Part shown: piece by piece, positions 41,236 to 50,408 of the stretch | How the letters are laid out: each line of letters starts with the position of its first letter | Position numbering within the stretch: the first letter of the stretch is position 1 | Assembly: GCA_018228665.1 (NCBI GenBank) | Contig: CP073692.1 | Span: 1,054,001 to 1,118,000, forward strand | Direction: 5' to 3' | Source of the DNA: Faecalicatena sp. Marseille-Q4148 | GTDB lineage: Bacteria > Bacillota > Clostridia > Lachnospirales > Lachnospiraceae | DNA: 64,000 nt | The notes under the pieces: model-generated | Database searches by the model: none | What the model was told of the DNA's origin: nothing | The model's input: only the letters and a program-made list of their open reading frames with translations | Made by a program: the position numbers and the translations under genes

Positions 41236-42324
41236 CTATATACATTTTACATAATAATTTTTTGAAATTTCTTCTGCATATCCCTGCAGTGTCAGATCTG
41301 TCAATGCTCCGATTACTGTCTGAACCGGAAGCTCTGTTTCCTCTACAATCTGCTGCAGTCCTTTCTGGCAGAAGCCGAGACAACTATACACCAAATCAAG
41401 ATGACTTTCAAGCTTTATTTTGGTTTCTTTTATTTTTCCATATAAATTACGACTTCCAAATTCCAGTTCTTCCAGCAATTCTTCCGGAGATAATAATATT
41501 CCGGCCCCTTGCTGTATGAGCTGATGACACCCTCTGCTCAGGCTGCTGCTAATCGGTCCCGGAAGGGCATACACATCTTTCCCCTGTTCAAGCGCCATAT
41601 CTGCAGTGATCAGTGATCCGCTCTTTTGACGAGCTTCCATTACAAGAACTACATCCGACAAACCACTGATAATCCTGTTGCGTGCAGGAAAATTCTGTGG
41701 AAGTGGCGGTGTACCCGGAGGGTATTCTGAAATAATCGCTCCCCCTGTATCAAGAATATCCTGATACAGTCCTATATGTTCTCTTGGGTAACAGAGATCC
41801 ACACCACATCCCAATACTGCAATTGTCTTTCCTCCCGCTTTTAAAGCCCCTCTCTGTGCTGCGCCATCTATTCCAAGCGCCATTCCACTTACGAGCAGAA
41901 CACCATTCCGCGAAAGGCTGACGGCAAAGTTTTCTGCAGATTGCCGCCCATAGGCAGTACAGCTTCTGGCTCCAACTACAGCTGCGGCCGGCATTTCCTC
42001 CTCCGGGAGTTTTCCTTTTACATAAAGAAGATAGGGCGGCGCAGAAATACTTGAAAGCCGTTTTGGATATTCTTTTGTCCCCCGCCTCAGAAAATATATT
42101 TGTTTCCTGTACAGCTCCTCCAGATTTCGATTCAGTATTTCCTTATCACAGCGTTTCTGTCCGTCCCGGATTGCTAAAATCTCTTTCTCCTTCAAACAGA
42201 TTCCCAGTGTATGAAACTCTTTTGTTTTATACAGCACGGCTGCTGACGGAACTGCTGAACGGATTGCGAATTTTCTCGCAGGCGAAATTCCGGGAAGTGT
42301 TCCAAACCAATATTCATATTTCAT
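41236..42324 (-). CDS. dprA: DNA-processing protein DprA
   Basis: Loads RecA on incoming single-stranded DNA during transformation. 362 residues with an N-terminal helical (SAM-like) region. The Rossmann-like core has AAAVVGARSCTAYGRQSAE, VSGMALGIDGAAQRGAL, AVLGCGVDLCYPREH, VLVMEARQKSGSLITADMALEQG (shown in part) and ALPGPISSSLSRGCHQLI. A winged helix (about 300-360) follows. Its ATG overlaps the comM stop (ATGA), so it is translationally coupled to the interrupted comM gene and still likely expressed, because the 3' part of comM remains open. Confidence 0.93.
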   Translation of the reverse strand: MKYEYWFGTLPGISPARKFAIRSAVPSAAVLYKTKEFHTLGICLKEKEILAIRDGQKRCDKEILNRNLEELYRKQIYFLRRGTKEYPKRLSSISAPPYLLYVKGKLPEEEMPAAAVVGARSCTAYGRQSAENFAVSLSRNGVLLVSGMALGIDGAAQRGALKAGGKTIAVLGCGVDLCYPREHIGLYQDILDTGGAIISEYPPGTPPLPQNFPARNRIISGLSDVVLVMEARQKSGSLITADMALEQGKDVYALPGPISSSLSRGCHQLIQQGAGILLSPEELLEELEFGSRNLYGKIKETKIKLESHLDLVYSCLGFCQKGLQQIVEETELPVQTVIGALTDLTLQGYAEEISKNYYVKCI

Positions 42325-43859
42325 CTCAGCCCCTGCCTTCCCCAGTATTTTTTATCCAGTGTCCGGTAGCCGATAGCCTCTTTTAAATGAACAGCTCTTA
42401 TCTTCTTCTCTCCTTCAAGATCTGCAATTGTTCTGGCAACCTTCAATACCTTATGGTATGTTCTTGCTGTCATTCCATATGCCTGAAATGCCTGTCCCAT
42501 TAATTTTTCTTCTGCGATTCCGAGATTGCAGTATCTGTTCATGTCTCCCGGCTCCAGCAATGCATTCACATCATAAGCATTTTCTAGAAATCGCTGCTTT
42601 TGTATCTCTCTTGCTGCACAAATCCGCCTTCGCATTCTGGCAGAGTCCCGCTCTTTTGGCGTATACAGTTCTCCCCTCAAAGATTCGTAGGTAACTTTTG
42701 GGACTTCAATACAAATATCGATTCTGTCCAGAAATGGCTGGCTGATCTTTCCAAGATAATTCTGAATCTGGGCAGGTGTACACATACATCTGTTTAGATC
42801 CGGATAACATCCGCAAGGACAGGGATTCATGGCTCCGACAAGAATAAAATCTGCCGGATACACATAGGTACCCTGTGTTCTGATCAGCCGCACTTCCTTT
42901 GATTCTAACGGTTGCCGAAGGACTTACAGAACTGCTTTATCAAATTCTGCTAATTCATCCAAAAACAGAACACCTTTGTGCGCCATACTGATTTCTCCGG
43001 GCAGAGGCGTCTGTCCTCCGCCAAGCAGCGCCGGTTTGGAAGCAGTATGATGAACTTCCCGGAACGGCCTTTCTTCTATAAGCGGCTGTTCTGAAGATAC
43101 CCTTCCAAGTACGCTGTAAATTTTTGTAAGCTCAATACTCTCCTCTCTTGTGAGCGGAGGCAAAATTCCCGGAATCCGCTTAGCCAGCATTGTTTTACCT
43201 GCCCCCGGCGGTCCGAGAAATAAAATATTATGTCCTCCTGCCACTGCCACCTCAATGGCGCGCTTTACTGCTTCCTGTCCCGCAATATCCGAAAAGTCCG
43301 GATAAAGTGGTCGCTGGTATAACATACATTTCTTCGCCGGAGATCTTCCCATAAGATTTTCCTCCATTACCTCCTGCAAATGCGAAAGTCCAATCACCTG
43401 AATTCCCTCAACAAGTCCCGCTTCTTCTTCATTCTCTTTCGGAACAACGCAAAGTGAAATCCCCTGTTTTTTTGCCTCATCTACAATTGGCAGAATTCCC
43501 GGTACCTTTCTGATCTCTCCATCAAGTCCAAGCTCTCCTATCCACAATAGCTCCCCTGTTTCTGCAATGGGAATCCTTATCCCCATTGCCTGAAGAACTG
43601 CTATTGCCACCGGAAGATCAAATGAAGATCCTTTTTTTCGCAGATTTGCCGGCGATAAATTCACAACAATTCTTTTAGCAGGAAGCAGATACCCGGTATG
43701 GCGAATCGCAGAGCGTACCCGCTCACTTGCTTCTTTGACTTCCGATGACAGATACCCTACCATATGAAATACCGGAAGCCCATTGCTGACATCTGCTTCT
43801 GCCTGAACAAACTTTACCCTAAGTCCATGCAGTACAGCCGTTGTCACTTTACTGAACAT
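42321..43859 (-). pseudogene. comM: ComM/YifB-type Mg-chelatase-like AAA+ helicase, interrupted by an in-frame TAA
   Basis: A full-length (512-codon) ComM frame in which codon 312 is TAA (42924-42926). The frame before the stop has the Lon-like N-domain ([15 protein letters not shown]), Walker [19 protein letters not shown] and [14 protein letters not shown]. The frame continues without a shift as VLRQPLESKEVRLIRTQG, then AMNPCPCGCYPD and the sensor/C-terminal domain. Homologues have Gln or Glu at the stop position (LQVLRQPLE), so a single CAA-to-TAA or GAA-to-TAA change explains it. The start at 43859 follows AAAGGAG. ComM is a branch-migration helicase in natural transformation. Either a recent nonsense mutation, a sequencing error, or readthrough. 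Confidence 0.9.
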
Positions 43860-44123
43860 AATTTCAGTCAGCTCCTTTCCTGATTCTATTTTCATCTGGA
43901 TGATCCGGCTGCTATAAGAACTCTCAGAAGACGTAGAATTGTCAAATTCAGAAATGTGATAAGAATCACCCGCCGGATATGAAGATATGGGTTCATATTA
44001 TCATAGATTCTAATACAGTGCAATGATATCCCCGGCATTTTCCATAGAAACCAAAATGTTTTTGATGGAAAAGCACAAATCCATTTGACTTCTCATACAT
44101 TGTATTAAACACGCTGCGAGGTA

Positions 44124-44750
44124 TTGATCTTGAAAGCATTTCCACAGCCCCTCTCCCGGGAAGAAGAACAGTTCTACATGCAGAAATATACCGAAGGTGA
44201 TCTGAATGCAAAACATATCTTAATCGAACGCAATCTTCGCCTTGTCGCACACATCGTAAAAAAATACCAGCACGCAGACACTGACCAGGAAGATTTCATT
44301 TCCATTGGAACAATCGGATTGATCAAGGCCGTCACAACTTTCAATCCGAAACGCAATAATCGTCTTGCTTCTTATGCTGCACGCTGTATCGAAAATGAAA
44401 TCCTTATGTTCCTGCGTTCCAAAAAAAAATCTTCCAAAGAGGTCTCTCTCTACGATCCCATCGGAACAGACTGCGAAGGCAATGAAATCCAGCTCTATGA
44501 TATACTGGAAACAGAAGAGCTTGACGCCGAAGCACAAATCGCCTTACATGATGATATTCAACTCCTTTATACAAAAGTAGAGTCTGAACTTTCTCCCCGG
44601 GAACGACTTGTTCTTAAACTGCGTTATGGACTTTATAATGAAGAAGAGTACACGCAGCGGGAAGTAGCTTCCCAGCTTGGTATTTCCCGGTCATATGTCT
44701 CCCGGATTGAAAAAAGTGCAATTGAAAAACTGCGCAGACATTTTCAATAA
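44124..44750 (+). CDS. sigK: Late mother-cell sporulation sigma factor SigK, without pro-sequence
   Basis: RNA polymerase sigma-70 family factor of about 207 residues. KAFPQPLSREEEQFYMQKY followed by ILIERNLRLVAHIVKKY, ISIGTIGLIKAV and YAARCIENEILM are hallmark SigK region 2 sequences. Region 4 has TQREVASQLGISRSYVSRIEK. Bacillus SigK carries about 20 membrane-associating pro-residues removed by SpoIVFB. Here an in-frame TAA at 44106 leaves only a few codons before KAFPQPLS, so the protein is made in mature form, as in Clostridioides difficile. Possible starts are TTG at 44124 or TTG at 44130; the GAGG at 44118-44121 spaces better with 44130. A SigE-like -10 (CATACATT, 44094-44101) lies upstream. 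No skin element interrupts it. Confidence 0.92.
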   Translation: MILKAFPQPLSREEEQFYMQKYTEGDLNAKHILIERNLRLVAHIVKKYQHADTDQEDFISIGTIGLIKAVTTFNPKRNNRLASYAARCIENEILMFLRSKKKSSKEVSLYDPIGTDCEGNEIQLYDILETEELDAEAQIALHDDIQLLYTKVESELSPRERLVLKLRYGLYNEEEYTQREVASQLGISRSYVSRIEKSAIEKLRRHFQ

Positions 44751-44753
44751 CAC

Positions 44754-44823
44754 AAAAGCTGATGCCGGAAATCGAAACGGAACCATTTTCTTCCGCCTGA
44801 CGATTCGCTGCATCAGCTTTTTT
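44754..44823 (+). terminator. Long bidirectional terminator between convergent sigK and the sugar-binding gene
   Basis: AAAAGCTGATGC (44754-44765) pairs with GCATCAGCTTTT (44810-44821), enclosing further short pairings (ATCG/CGAT, CGGAA/TTCCG). T tracts lie on both strands, the plus-strand one being stronger. Confidence 0.8.
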
Positions 44824-44828
44824 CTGTC

Positions 44829-45845
44829 CTACTGCCTTTCTAAAAATTCTCTGACATTTTCTTCTGTTATTTTAATATACGGTAAATAAGTATACTTCTC
44901 CGGATGTACTGTACCGTCACTGATTTCAACTGCAAGATGAGCCATTGCTTCCGCCTGTCCTTCTTTATCATTGTAGACTGTTCCTGCCAGTTCTCCTTCC
45001 AGAAATGCCTGAAGCCCTACATGAGTCCCATCAATCCCGAGAAAGATCGGCCATGTATTTTCTGTGTAATTTGCTCCCTTATAAGCATCAATTGCCCCAA
45101 GCGCCATATCATCATTATTTGCCAGAACAAGTTCAATCTGATTCTGATATTGGCCAATCATCTGCTCCATCCGGTTCTGTGCCTGCGGGCGACTCCAATT
45201 GGCAATCTGATAACTTAATTTTTCCAGCATAATCCCCTGATTTTTCAATGTATCCACTGCATACCCGGTCCGGATAATCGCATCCTGATGCCCTGCCTCT
45301 CCTTCAAGCACGACATACTGTATTTTCCCGTCACCATTTCTGTCAACCTTTTCATTGTTCCGGATAACCTCTGCCGCTAATTCTCCCTGCATAATGCCAG
45401 ACTGCTTTGCCTCAGCTCCCACATAATAGAGACCATCCCACTGCATCAGATCTTCCGCTACCGGTTCTCTGTTAAAAAAAATGATAGGCACGTCATTATC
45501 TCTTGCTAAATCTATAATTTCTGACGGATCTGCACGGTCTACCAGATTGACACACAGCACATCACATCCCATATCAATTAATTCCTTTACCTGATCATCC
45601 TGCGTCCGCTGTGCTCCGGCAGCATCTAATACCGTTACTGTCGTCTCAGATGTTCCCGCCGCTAATTTCAGCTCCTCCCGAAAACTTGACATCATTTCGT
45701 TCAGAAAGGTATCACTCTGATTATAGTAAGTTACTCCGACATGTATCTTCCCTGTCTGTGCTGTCTCACCTGCTTTACAGCCTGACAGGATCTGCATTCC
45801 AAACATAAGCACAGCACAAACTTCCCACACTTTTTTTCGTTTCAT
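44829..45845 (-). CDS. MglB-like galactose/glucose-binding lipoprotein, canonical domain order
   Basis: 338-residue periplasmic-binding-protein type 1 lipoprotein with lipobox ILSGC (Cys23). It keeps the MglB sugar site in normal order: Asp45/Phe47 (YNQSDTFL), Asn125 (FFNREP), His186/Asp188/Arg192 (GEAGHQDAIIRTG), Trp217, Asn243-244 (ANNDDM), Asp272 (GIDG) and Asn292. The calcium loop DRNGDGKIQ is also present (169-177). It is the last gene of a run with a response regulator, a kinase and a membrane-anchored binding protein, and is separate from the mgl transporter genes. It may deliver sugar to the sensor or be a second transport receptor. It is the reference for recognising the permuted MglB at 53699. 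Confidence 0.88.
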   Translation of the reverse strand: MKRKKVWEVCAVLMFGMQILSGCKAGETAQTGKIHVGVTYYNQSDTFLNEMMSSFREELKLAAGTSETTVTVLDAAGAQRTQDDQVKELIDMGCDVLCVNLVDRADPSEIIDLARDNDVPIIFFNREPVAEDLMQWDGLYYVGAEAKQSGIMQGELAAEVIRNNEKVDRNGDGKIQYVVLEGEAGHQDAIIRTGYAVDTLKNQGIMLEKLSYQIANWSRPQAQNRMEQMIGQYQNQIELVLANNDDMALGAIDAYKGANYTENTWPIFLGIDGTHVGLQAFLEGELAGTVYNDKEGQAEAMAHLAVEISDGTVHPEKYTYLPYIKITEENVREFLERQ

Positions 45846-45863
45846 TTTGACACCTCTGTCTTT

Positions 45864-46835
45864 CTACTGACTCATTGTAAAAAGTATTTTCTGGCTCTCC
45901 TTTGTAAACAAACAAGCTCTCCGAAAAACTGTATGCGCAATCCTTCTGCTTTTCATCTCAGGCCAGAACTTCTCCAGTGCCTGTGCCACTTCCTTCAGAC
46001 TTTGATATCCCGCATCAAACTCATCCGGAACAACAAGACATTCTACATTTCTTGTATCCAAGTAATATACTGCCTCTGTCGAATGCCCTATTCCATATAC
46101 GACTGCTCCCCAAAGCTGATTTCCCGCCGCATAGCGTCCTGCTGTTTTCACACTTCTGTCATCCAGTGCAATTACAATATCTACTTTCGGCCAGCTTGTA
46201 AGTGTACCACTGGCTTCTGTAAAGGAGCCTGCCACAGACCAGATGATTTCTCCGTTCGCTTCTTTTATTGCATCTCGAAATCCTTCGTCCCGCCTGCGAA
46301 TTGTCTCCATATCCATTGTTTCGGCCAAAATTCCAATCCGTTTTCCCTGAAGATTTTCATTATAGTCTTTCAGAAGTTCCTTAGCAAGATTCTGTCCCAT
46401 TTCATAATTATCCGGTTCTGTTACCGCCCATTCTTTCTTTTCACTGTCTTTCGAAGAAATAGATTCCAGCAGCATGATCGGGATATTTTTTCTAACCTGT
46501 GTCACCGCCGACTCTGCTTTGGCTCCGGCTGCCGGCTGCACAATTAAGGCATCGGCTCCGTTTTTTAATTCCGTCTCAATCATCTGCCTCTGCTTCTTAG
46601 CCGTGGAACCGCTTTCCATATTTACGATCGTAACTTCCACTCCAAAATCTTCCCCGGCAGTTTTCAGTCCATACTTTGCAGATGCCCACCGGCTGTCGTC
46701 TGCATTCTGCAGGATTACAGACACTTTATTCCGCTTCTGCTCGCCTTTTCCAAGCAGCATACTTACCGCAAGCACCGCTGCCAGCAGCCCCAATATCATT
46801 TCCGTTATAATAAATCCTTTTTTCCCACTTACCAT
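45864..46835 (-). CDS. Membrane-anchored sugar-binding sensor protein (XylFII-like)
   Basis: 323 residues with a single N-terminal membrane anchor (about 9-28) and no lipobox cysteine, followed by a periplasmic-binding-protein type 1 fold. Features: VSVILQNADDSRWASAKYGLK, NGADALIVQPAAG, GKRIGILAETMDMETIRRR, and DIVIALDDRSVKTAGRYAAGN. It lies 8 bp after a YesM/LytS-type kinase gene. By analogy with XylFII, which presents sugar to the LytS kinase in Clostridium beijerinckii, it is probably the extracellular ligand-sensing subunit of this kinase. The ligand is likely a hexose, judged only from its neighbours. Confidence 0.8.
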   Translation of the reverse strand: MVSGKKGFIITEMILGLLAAVLAVSMLLGKGEQKRNKVSVILQNADDSRWASAKYGLKTAGEDFGVEVTIVNMESGSTAKKQRQMIETELKNGADALIVQPAAGAKAESAVTQVRKNIPIMLLESISSKDSEKKEWAVTEPDNYEMGQNLAKELLKDYNENLQGKRIGILAETMDMETIRRRDEGFRDAIKEANGEIIWSVAGSFTEASGTLTSWPKVDIVIALDDRSVKTAGRYAAGNQLWGAVVYGIGHSTEAVYYLDTRNVECLVVPDEFDAGYQSLKEVAQALEKFWPEMKSRRIAHTVFRRACLFTKESQKILFTMSQ

Positions 46836-46843
46836 GCTCTCTG

Positions 46844-48688
46844 CTACACTTCCTCATCCATCACATCTTCCTTCCGAAACATATGACCTTTCTCAAGAAT
46901 TTCCCGATTCTCCTCTGTATACGGCACTGCCGGCATTCTGATTGATACAATCGTTCCCTCATCCGGCTCACTCTCCACCTTCAAACCATATTCTTTCCCA
47001 AAAAGTATCTGTATCCGGTTATTGACATTTACGAGTCCGACTCCGGAACCATGTTTGCTGATACGTTCGCCGTCTGTCAATATATGTTCTACTTCTTCCT
47101 CTGCCATTCCGATGCCGTTGTCCTTGACGGAAAGAATAATATCCCTTCCTTTCCGCTCTCCTGCCACAACAATCTCACCGGAATCATCCATTGCTCCTAC
47201 CCCATATGCAATGGCATTTTCCAAAAGCGGCTGTAAAATCAATTTCACTGTACAGTAAGAATACAGCTCTTCTGCTACAGCAAATGTTACGGAAAATGTA
47301 TTTTTGTAACGGATTTTCTGAATATTCATATAACTCTGCGCATGCTGAAGCTCATCCCGGATCGTAATAACTGTACGGCCCTTTGAAAGGCTGATACGGA
47401 AGAACTTTGCCAGCTGCGTAATCATAAAAGAAGCTTCTTCGTTTCGTTCGCCTTCGATCATCCAGGTAATGGATTCCAGCGTATTATACAAAAAATGCGG
47501 GTTAATCTGGCTTTGCAGCGCTGCAAGCTCACTTTTGCGGCGCTCTGTCTGTTCCCACACAATTTCTTTCATTAAGACATCAATCTTCTCATAAAAACTC
47601 TGGATGGAATGTCCCAGATAACGAATCTCGGTAGAACCACCAATATAAATCTCCGGCTTCTTTCCGGTCTCATATTCTCTGACAGAATCACTGAGCTGTA
47701 GAATCGGCCTGGAAATTCTCACAGATACAACACGGTTAATCGTCACAAGCATCATCGCTACAAGAAGCATCAGCATGGCAACAAAATAGCGAATATCAAT
47801 AATTCCATCCGTAAACGTGCTGTCCGGAAGCACCCCGACCAATTTCCAACCGGTATAACTGATTGTATTCACAATTACTTTTCGATTTTCTCCTTCGAAC
47901 TTCTCCTGATAAATCCCTTCTTTATAATCTGCTACTGCCTGATGATTCTCTTTCTGGATTCCATCTCCGATCTGCATCTGTTTTGGATGATAAATAATCT
48001 CTCCATCGCTGTCACAAAGATAAAAATACTGCCCTCCGCTTGATTCATTAATCTGCCGCATCATTCGGGAAATCACAGAATAGTCCATGTCTACGAGAAG
48101 CACCCCTTCCTGGGATCTGCCGTGATCTGTAATTTCAATGGCTCTGCTTAAAGAAATTACCCAATAATAGCGAAAAGAACCATCATCAAAAAGATTCTGA
48201 ACATGCGGATTGGAGAAATGCATATTTTCCTGCTTCTCTGCAGCCTGTCGATACCAGTCCTGCTTCATAACGTCCGGATCTTTTTTTTCTTCCGCCACCG
48301 GTTCCGCTGCCATCAGACGCCCATAACGATTATAAATCGCAATACTTTGCAGATTTTCATCATTCGCTGCATATAACAGATTCATTTTCTGCTGAATTTC
48401 TTTTGTCTCACTGGAAAAATCATTTTCTTTTATTACATTGTAATACAGTGTATCTGAAATCTGACGCATTTTTACAAGATAATCTTCCAGACTTTCTCCG
48501 GTCTGCTCCATGAGCGTTTTTGTACTTTGCACCATTTCCTTTCGAAATACGGTAGAAAAGCGGGAATATAGGATCAGACCGCTTACAAGCAGAAGGGAAA
48601 GAGAAATTCCGGAAAAGATTACCATGATCGTTGACTGTATTCCCCTCGGTTTTAATTTTTTTAATATTCTCGAATAATTATGTTTCAC
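46844..48688 (-). CDS. Sensor histidine kinase (YesM/LytS family)
   Basis: 614-residue membrane kinase. Membrane helices near 17-44 and 300-320 flank a dCache-like extracellular domain, then HAMP. The His_kinase domain has phospho-acceptor His398 in SQINPHFLYNTLES, and the HATPase has ENAIAYGVGA, VKDNGIGM and GSGVGLVNVNNRI. Start choice: the frame opens at 48808 inside the regulator gene. GGAG at 48699-48702 is 10 bp before GTG 48688 but only 1 bp before ATG 48697, so I prefer GTG. It overlaps the regulator stop by 11 bp. Partner of the AraC-type regulator, with the anchored binding protein as likely input. Confidence 0.88.
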   Translation of the reverse strand: MKHNYSRILKKLKPRGIQSTIMVIFSGISLSLLLVSGLILYSRFSTVFRKEMVQSTKTLMEQTGESLEDYLVKMRQISDTLYYNVIKENDFSSETKEIQQKMNLLYAANDENLQSIAIYNRYGRLMAAEPVAEEKKDPDVMKQDWYRQAAEKQENMHFSNPHVQNLFDDGSFRYYWVISLSRAIEITDHGRSQEGVLLVDMDYSVISRMMRQINESSGGQYFYLCDSDGEIIYHPKQMQIGDGIQKENHQAVADYKEGIYQEKFEGENRKVIVNTISYTGWKLVGVLPDSTFTDGIIDIRYFVAMLMLLVAMMLVTINRVVSVRISRPILQLSDSVREYETGKKPEIYIGGSTEIRYLGHSIQSFYEKIDVLMKEIVWEQTERRKSELAALQSQINPHFLYNTLESITWMIEGERNEEASFMITQLAKFFRISLSKGRTVITIRDELQHAQSYMNIQKIRYKNTFSVTFAVAEELYSYCTVKLILQPLLENAIAYGVGAMDDSGEIVVAGERKGRDIILSVKDNGIGMAEEEVEHILTDGERISKHGSGVGLVNVNNRIQILFGKEYGLKVESEPDEGTIVSIRMPAVPYTEENREILEKGHMFRKEDVMDEEV

Positions 48689-50291
48689 GCTCTGCATACT
48701 CCGTTCTATATTTGGAAGGAGACGTTCCAAATTGTCGTTTAAATACATAGCTGAAATAATTCGGATCGGTATATCCAACCTTTTTCCCAATAATATAACT
48801 CTTTTCATCCGATTCTATCAGCATCTCCGCCGCCTTCTCCATGCGGTATTCTGTCAGATATCCAATGAAAGAATTTCCTGTTTCCTTCTTAAAAATTGTT
48901 GAGAAATAAGAATTGGACACACCTAGCTTCCTGCATATTAAATCCAGTGAAAGGGTTTCGTCTCCATAATGGTTTTCTACATATTCTTTTGCCTTTGCCA
49001 CAAAAGACTTTGTGGAATTGCTCCGTGCATTTGTCAATTTTTCATGTAATGACAGACTGATCTGTACGAGCCATTTACGAAATGTCTCTGGCTCCATATC
49101 GAGAATCCGCCCATATAATGAACGCATATCCCCCGCAAATTCCTCCATTACAATATCATTTTGCGATGAAAAACGATATAATTCACTGACCAGTTCCATT
49201 ACAACAATATAATGCTGCTGCAGCGTCCTGTTCCGCACTGCAATCTGATCCAAATACTGATCCACTGCCCCGCTGATTTCTTCCTCCGTTCCAAGCCGAA
49301 TCATTTTAAATAAATGTGTAAAAACTTCTGTGTCTGTTCCGGTCTCTTTCTCACTCATTTCTCTCGGCGCAATCTCTTTCATATTGATCGCTCTGTTCGC
49401 TCCGTAAATGGCTCTGTACGATACAGCTTCTCTCGCACTGCTGTAAGACTGCGACAATTCCAGCATATTGCTGCATACAAAACCAACTCCAACTGTGACA
49501 ACTGCTCCCATTATCCGCTTCACATATCGGCAAAAGCGATCGCACTCATCTGTCAGACGGGATACTTCCTGCTCTGTCGAAAGCTGTGCGATCAGAACTG
49601 TATTATTCAGATAAGAAAAACACTTTCCTCTCCAGGCTTCTGCCAGGCGCTCCACTGCCTGTTTCTGTACTGCCGTAAATAAGAGCAATGGATTCACGCC
49701 ATCGGGGATTCGGCTGGACGATGTATGGATTACAAGACAGCAATAAAAAGGACCTTCCATCGTAATCTGATAATCTTTAAGATATTTCGGAAGATCTTCC
49801 TGCTGAATCCTCCCCTCGATCAATGTAGAATAAAAATTCACCTGCAATAACGGCAATGATTCCAGATAATAATTCTGCAGAACTTCCACATTACGTTTTT
49901 CGCTGATTTCCTGGTCTAATTTCTGTTTTAAATGCGAAAACACATTGGTCAGTTCCACAGAATTTACCGGCTTTAGAAGATACTCTTCCACTTCCAGATG
50001 TACAGCTTCTTTCGCATATTCAAATTCATCAAATCCTGTGAAAATCAAAAGCTTCGTTGCCGGAAATTCCTCTTTAATCCGGTGCGCCAGCTCCATTCCA
50101 TCTACATAAGGCATCTTTATATCCGTCATTACCACGTCCGGCTGATATTCTTCCACCATTTCAAATGCCTTCACTCCATTATTCGCATAACCGATCACAG
50201 AAAAGCCAAGACCTTCCCAATCTATTTTTTTCATAATGACCTGAATTACCTCTTCCTCGTCATCTACAAGAAGCACTGTGTATTTTTCCAT
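48678..50291 (-). CDS. AraC-type response regulator (YesN family)
   Basis: 537 residues. The N-terminal receiver has Asp10/Asp11, phospho-acceptor Asp57 (MTDIKMP), Thr85 and Lys107. A long central region (about 130-420) of the YesN type follows, with a C-terminal pair of AraC helix-turn-helices: LSLDLICRKLGVSNSYFSTIFKKE, shortened here, and YIIGKKVGYTDPNYFSYVFKR. Its likely target is the mglBAC operon upstream, whose promoter has a -10 but no good -35, as expected for an activator-dependent promoter. First gene of the sensing operon. A -10 TATAAT lies about 35 bp before the start. Confidence 0.9.
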   Translation of the reverse strand: MEKYTVLLVDDEEEVIQVIMKKIDWEGLGFSVIGYANNGVKAFEMVEEYQPDVVMTDIKMPYVDGMELAHRIKEEFPATKLLIFTGFDEFEYAKEAVHLEVEEYLLKPVNSVELTNVFSHLKQKLDQEISEKRNVEVLQNYYLESLPLLQVNFYSTLIEGRIQQEDLPKYLKDYQITMEGPFYCCLVIHTSSSRIPDGVNPLLLFTAVQKQAVERLAEAWRGKCFSYLNNTVLIAQLSTEQEVSRLTDECDRFCRYVKRIMGAVVTVGVGFVCSNMLELSQSYSSAREAVSYRAIYGANRAINMKEIAPREMSEKETGTDTEVFTHLFKMIRLGTEEEISGAVDQYLDQIAVRNRTLQQHYIVVMELVSELYRFSSQNDIVMEEFAGDMRSLYGRILDMEPETFRKWLVQISLSLHEKLTNARSNSTKSFVAKAKEYVENHYGDETLSLDLICRKLGVSNSYFSTIFKKETGNSFIGYLTEYRMEKAAEMLIESDEKSYIIGKKVGYTDPNYFSYVFKRQFGTSPSKYRTEYAERET

Positions 50292-50359
50292 AACTGTTTC
50301 TCCATTGTTTTTAATATCTATTATTATATCAGATGTATATTGAAATAGAAATCCCGGAC

Positions 50360-50390
50360 GAAAAAAAAGAGCCAGAAATACATCTGACTC
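50360..50390 (-). terminator. Terminator of the mglBAC operon
   Basis: 9-bp stem AGAGTCAGA/TCTGGCTCT (minus strand, one G-U), 6-nt loop and eight T. It lies 18 bp past the mglC stop and separates the transporter from the sensing operon. Confidence 0.9.
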
Positions 50391-50408
50391 TTCTGCCTTA
50401 TATCATAA

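Noticed and set aside
42321..42893. Separate gene for the 3' half of comM
   Set aside because: It is in frame with the 5' half across one TAA, lacks a ribosome site, and begins in the middle of the AAA domain; better treated as one interrupted gene.
43993..44250. Minus-strand frames overlapping the sigK start
   Set aside because: They are antisense to conserved sigma region 2 and lack ribosome sites.
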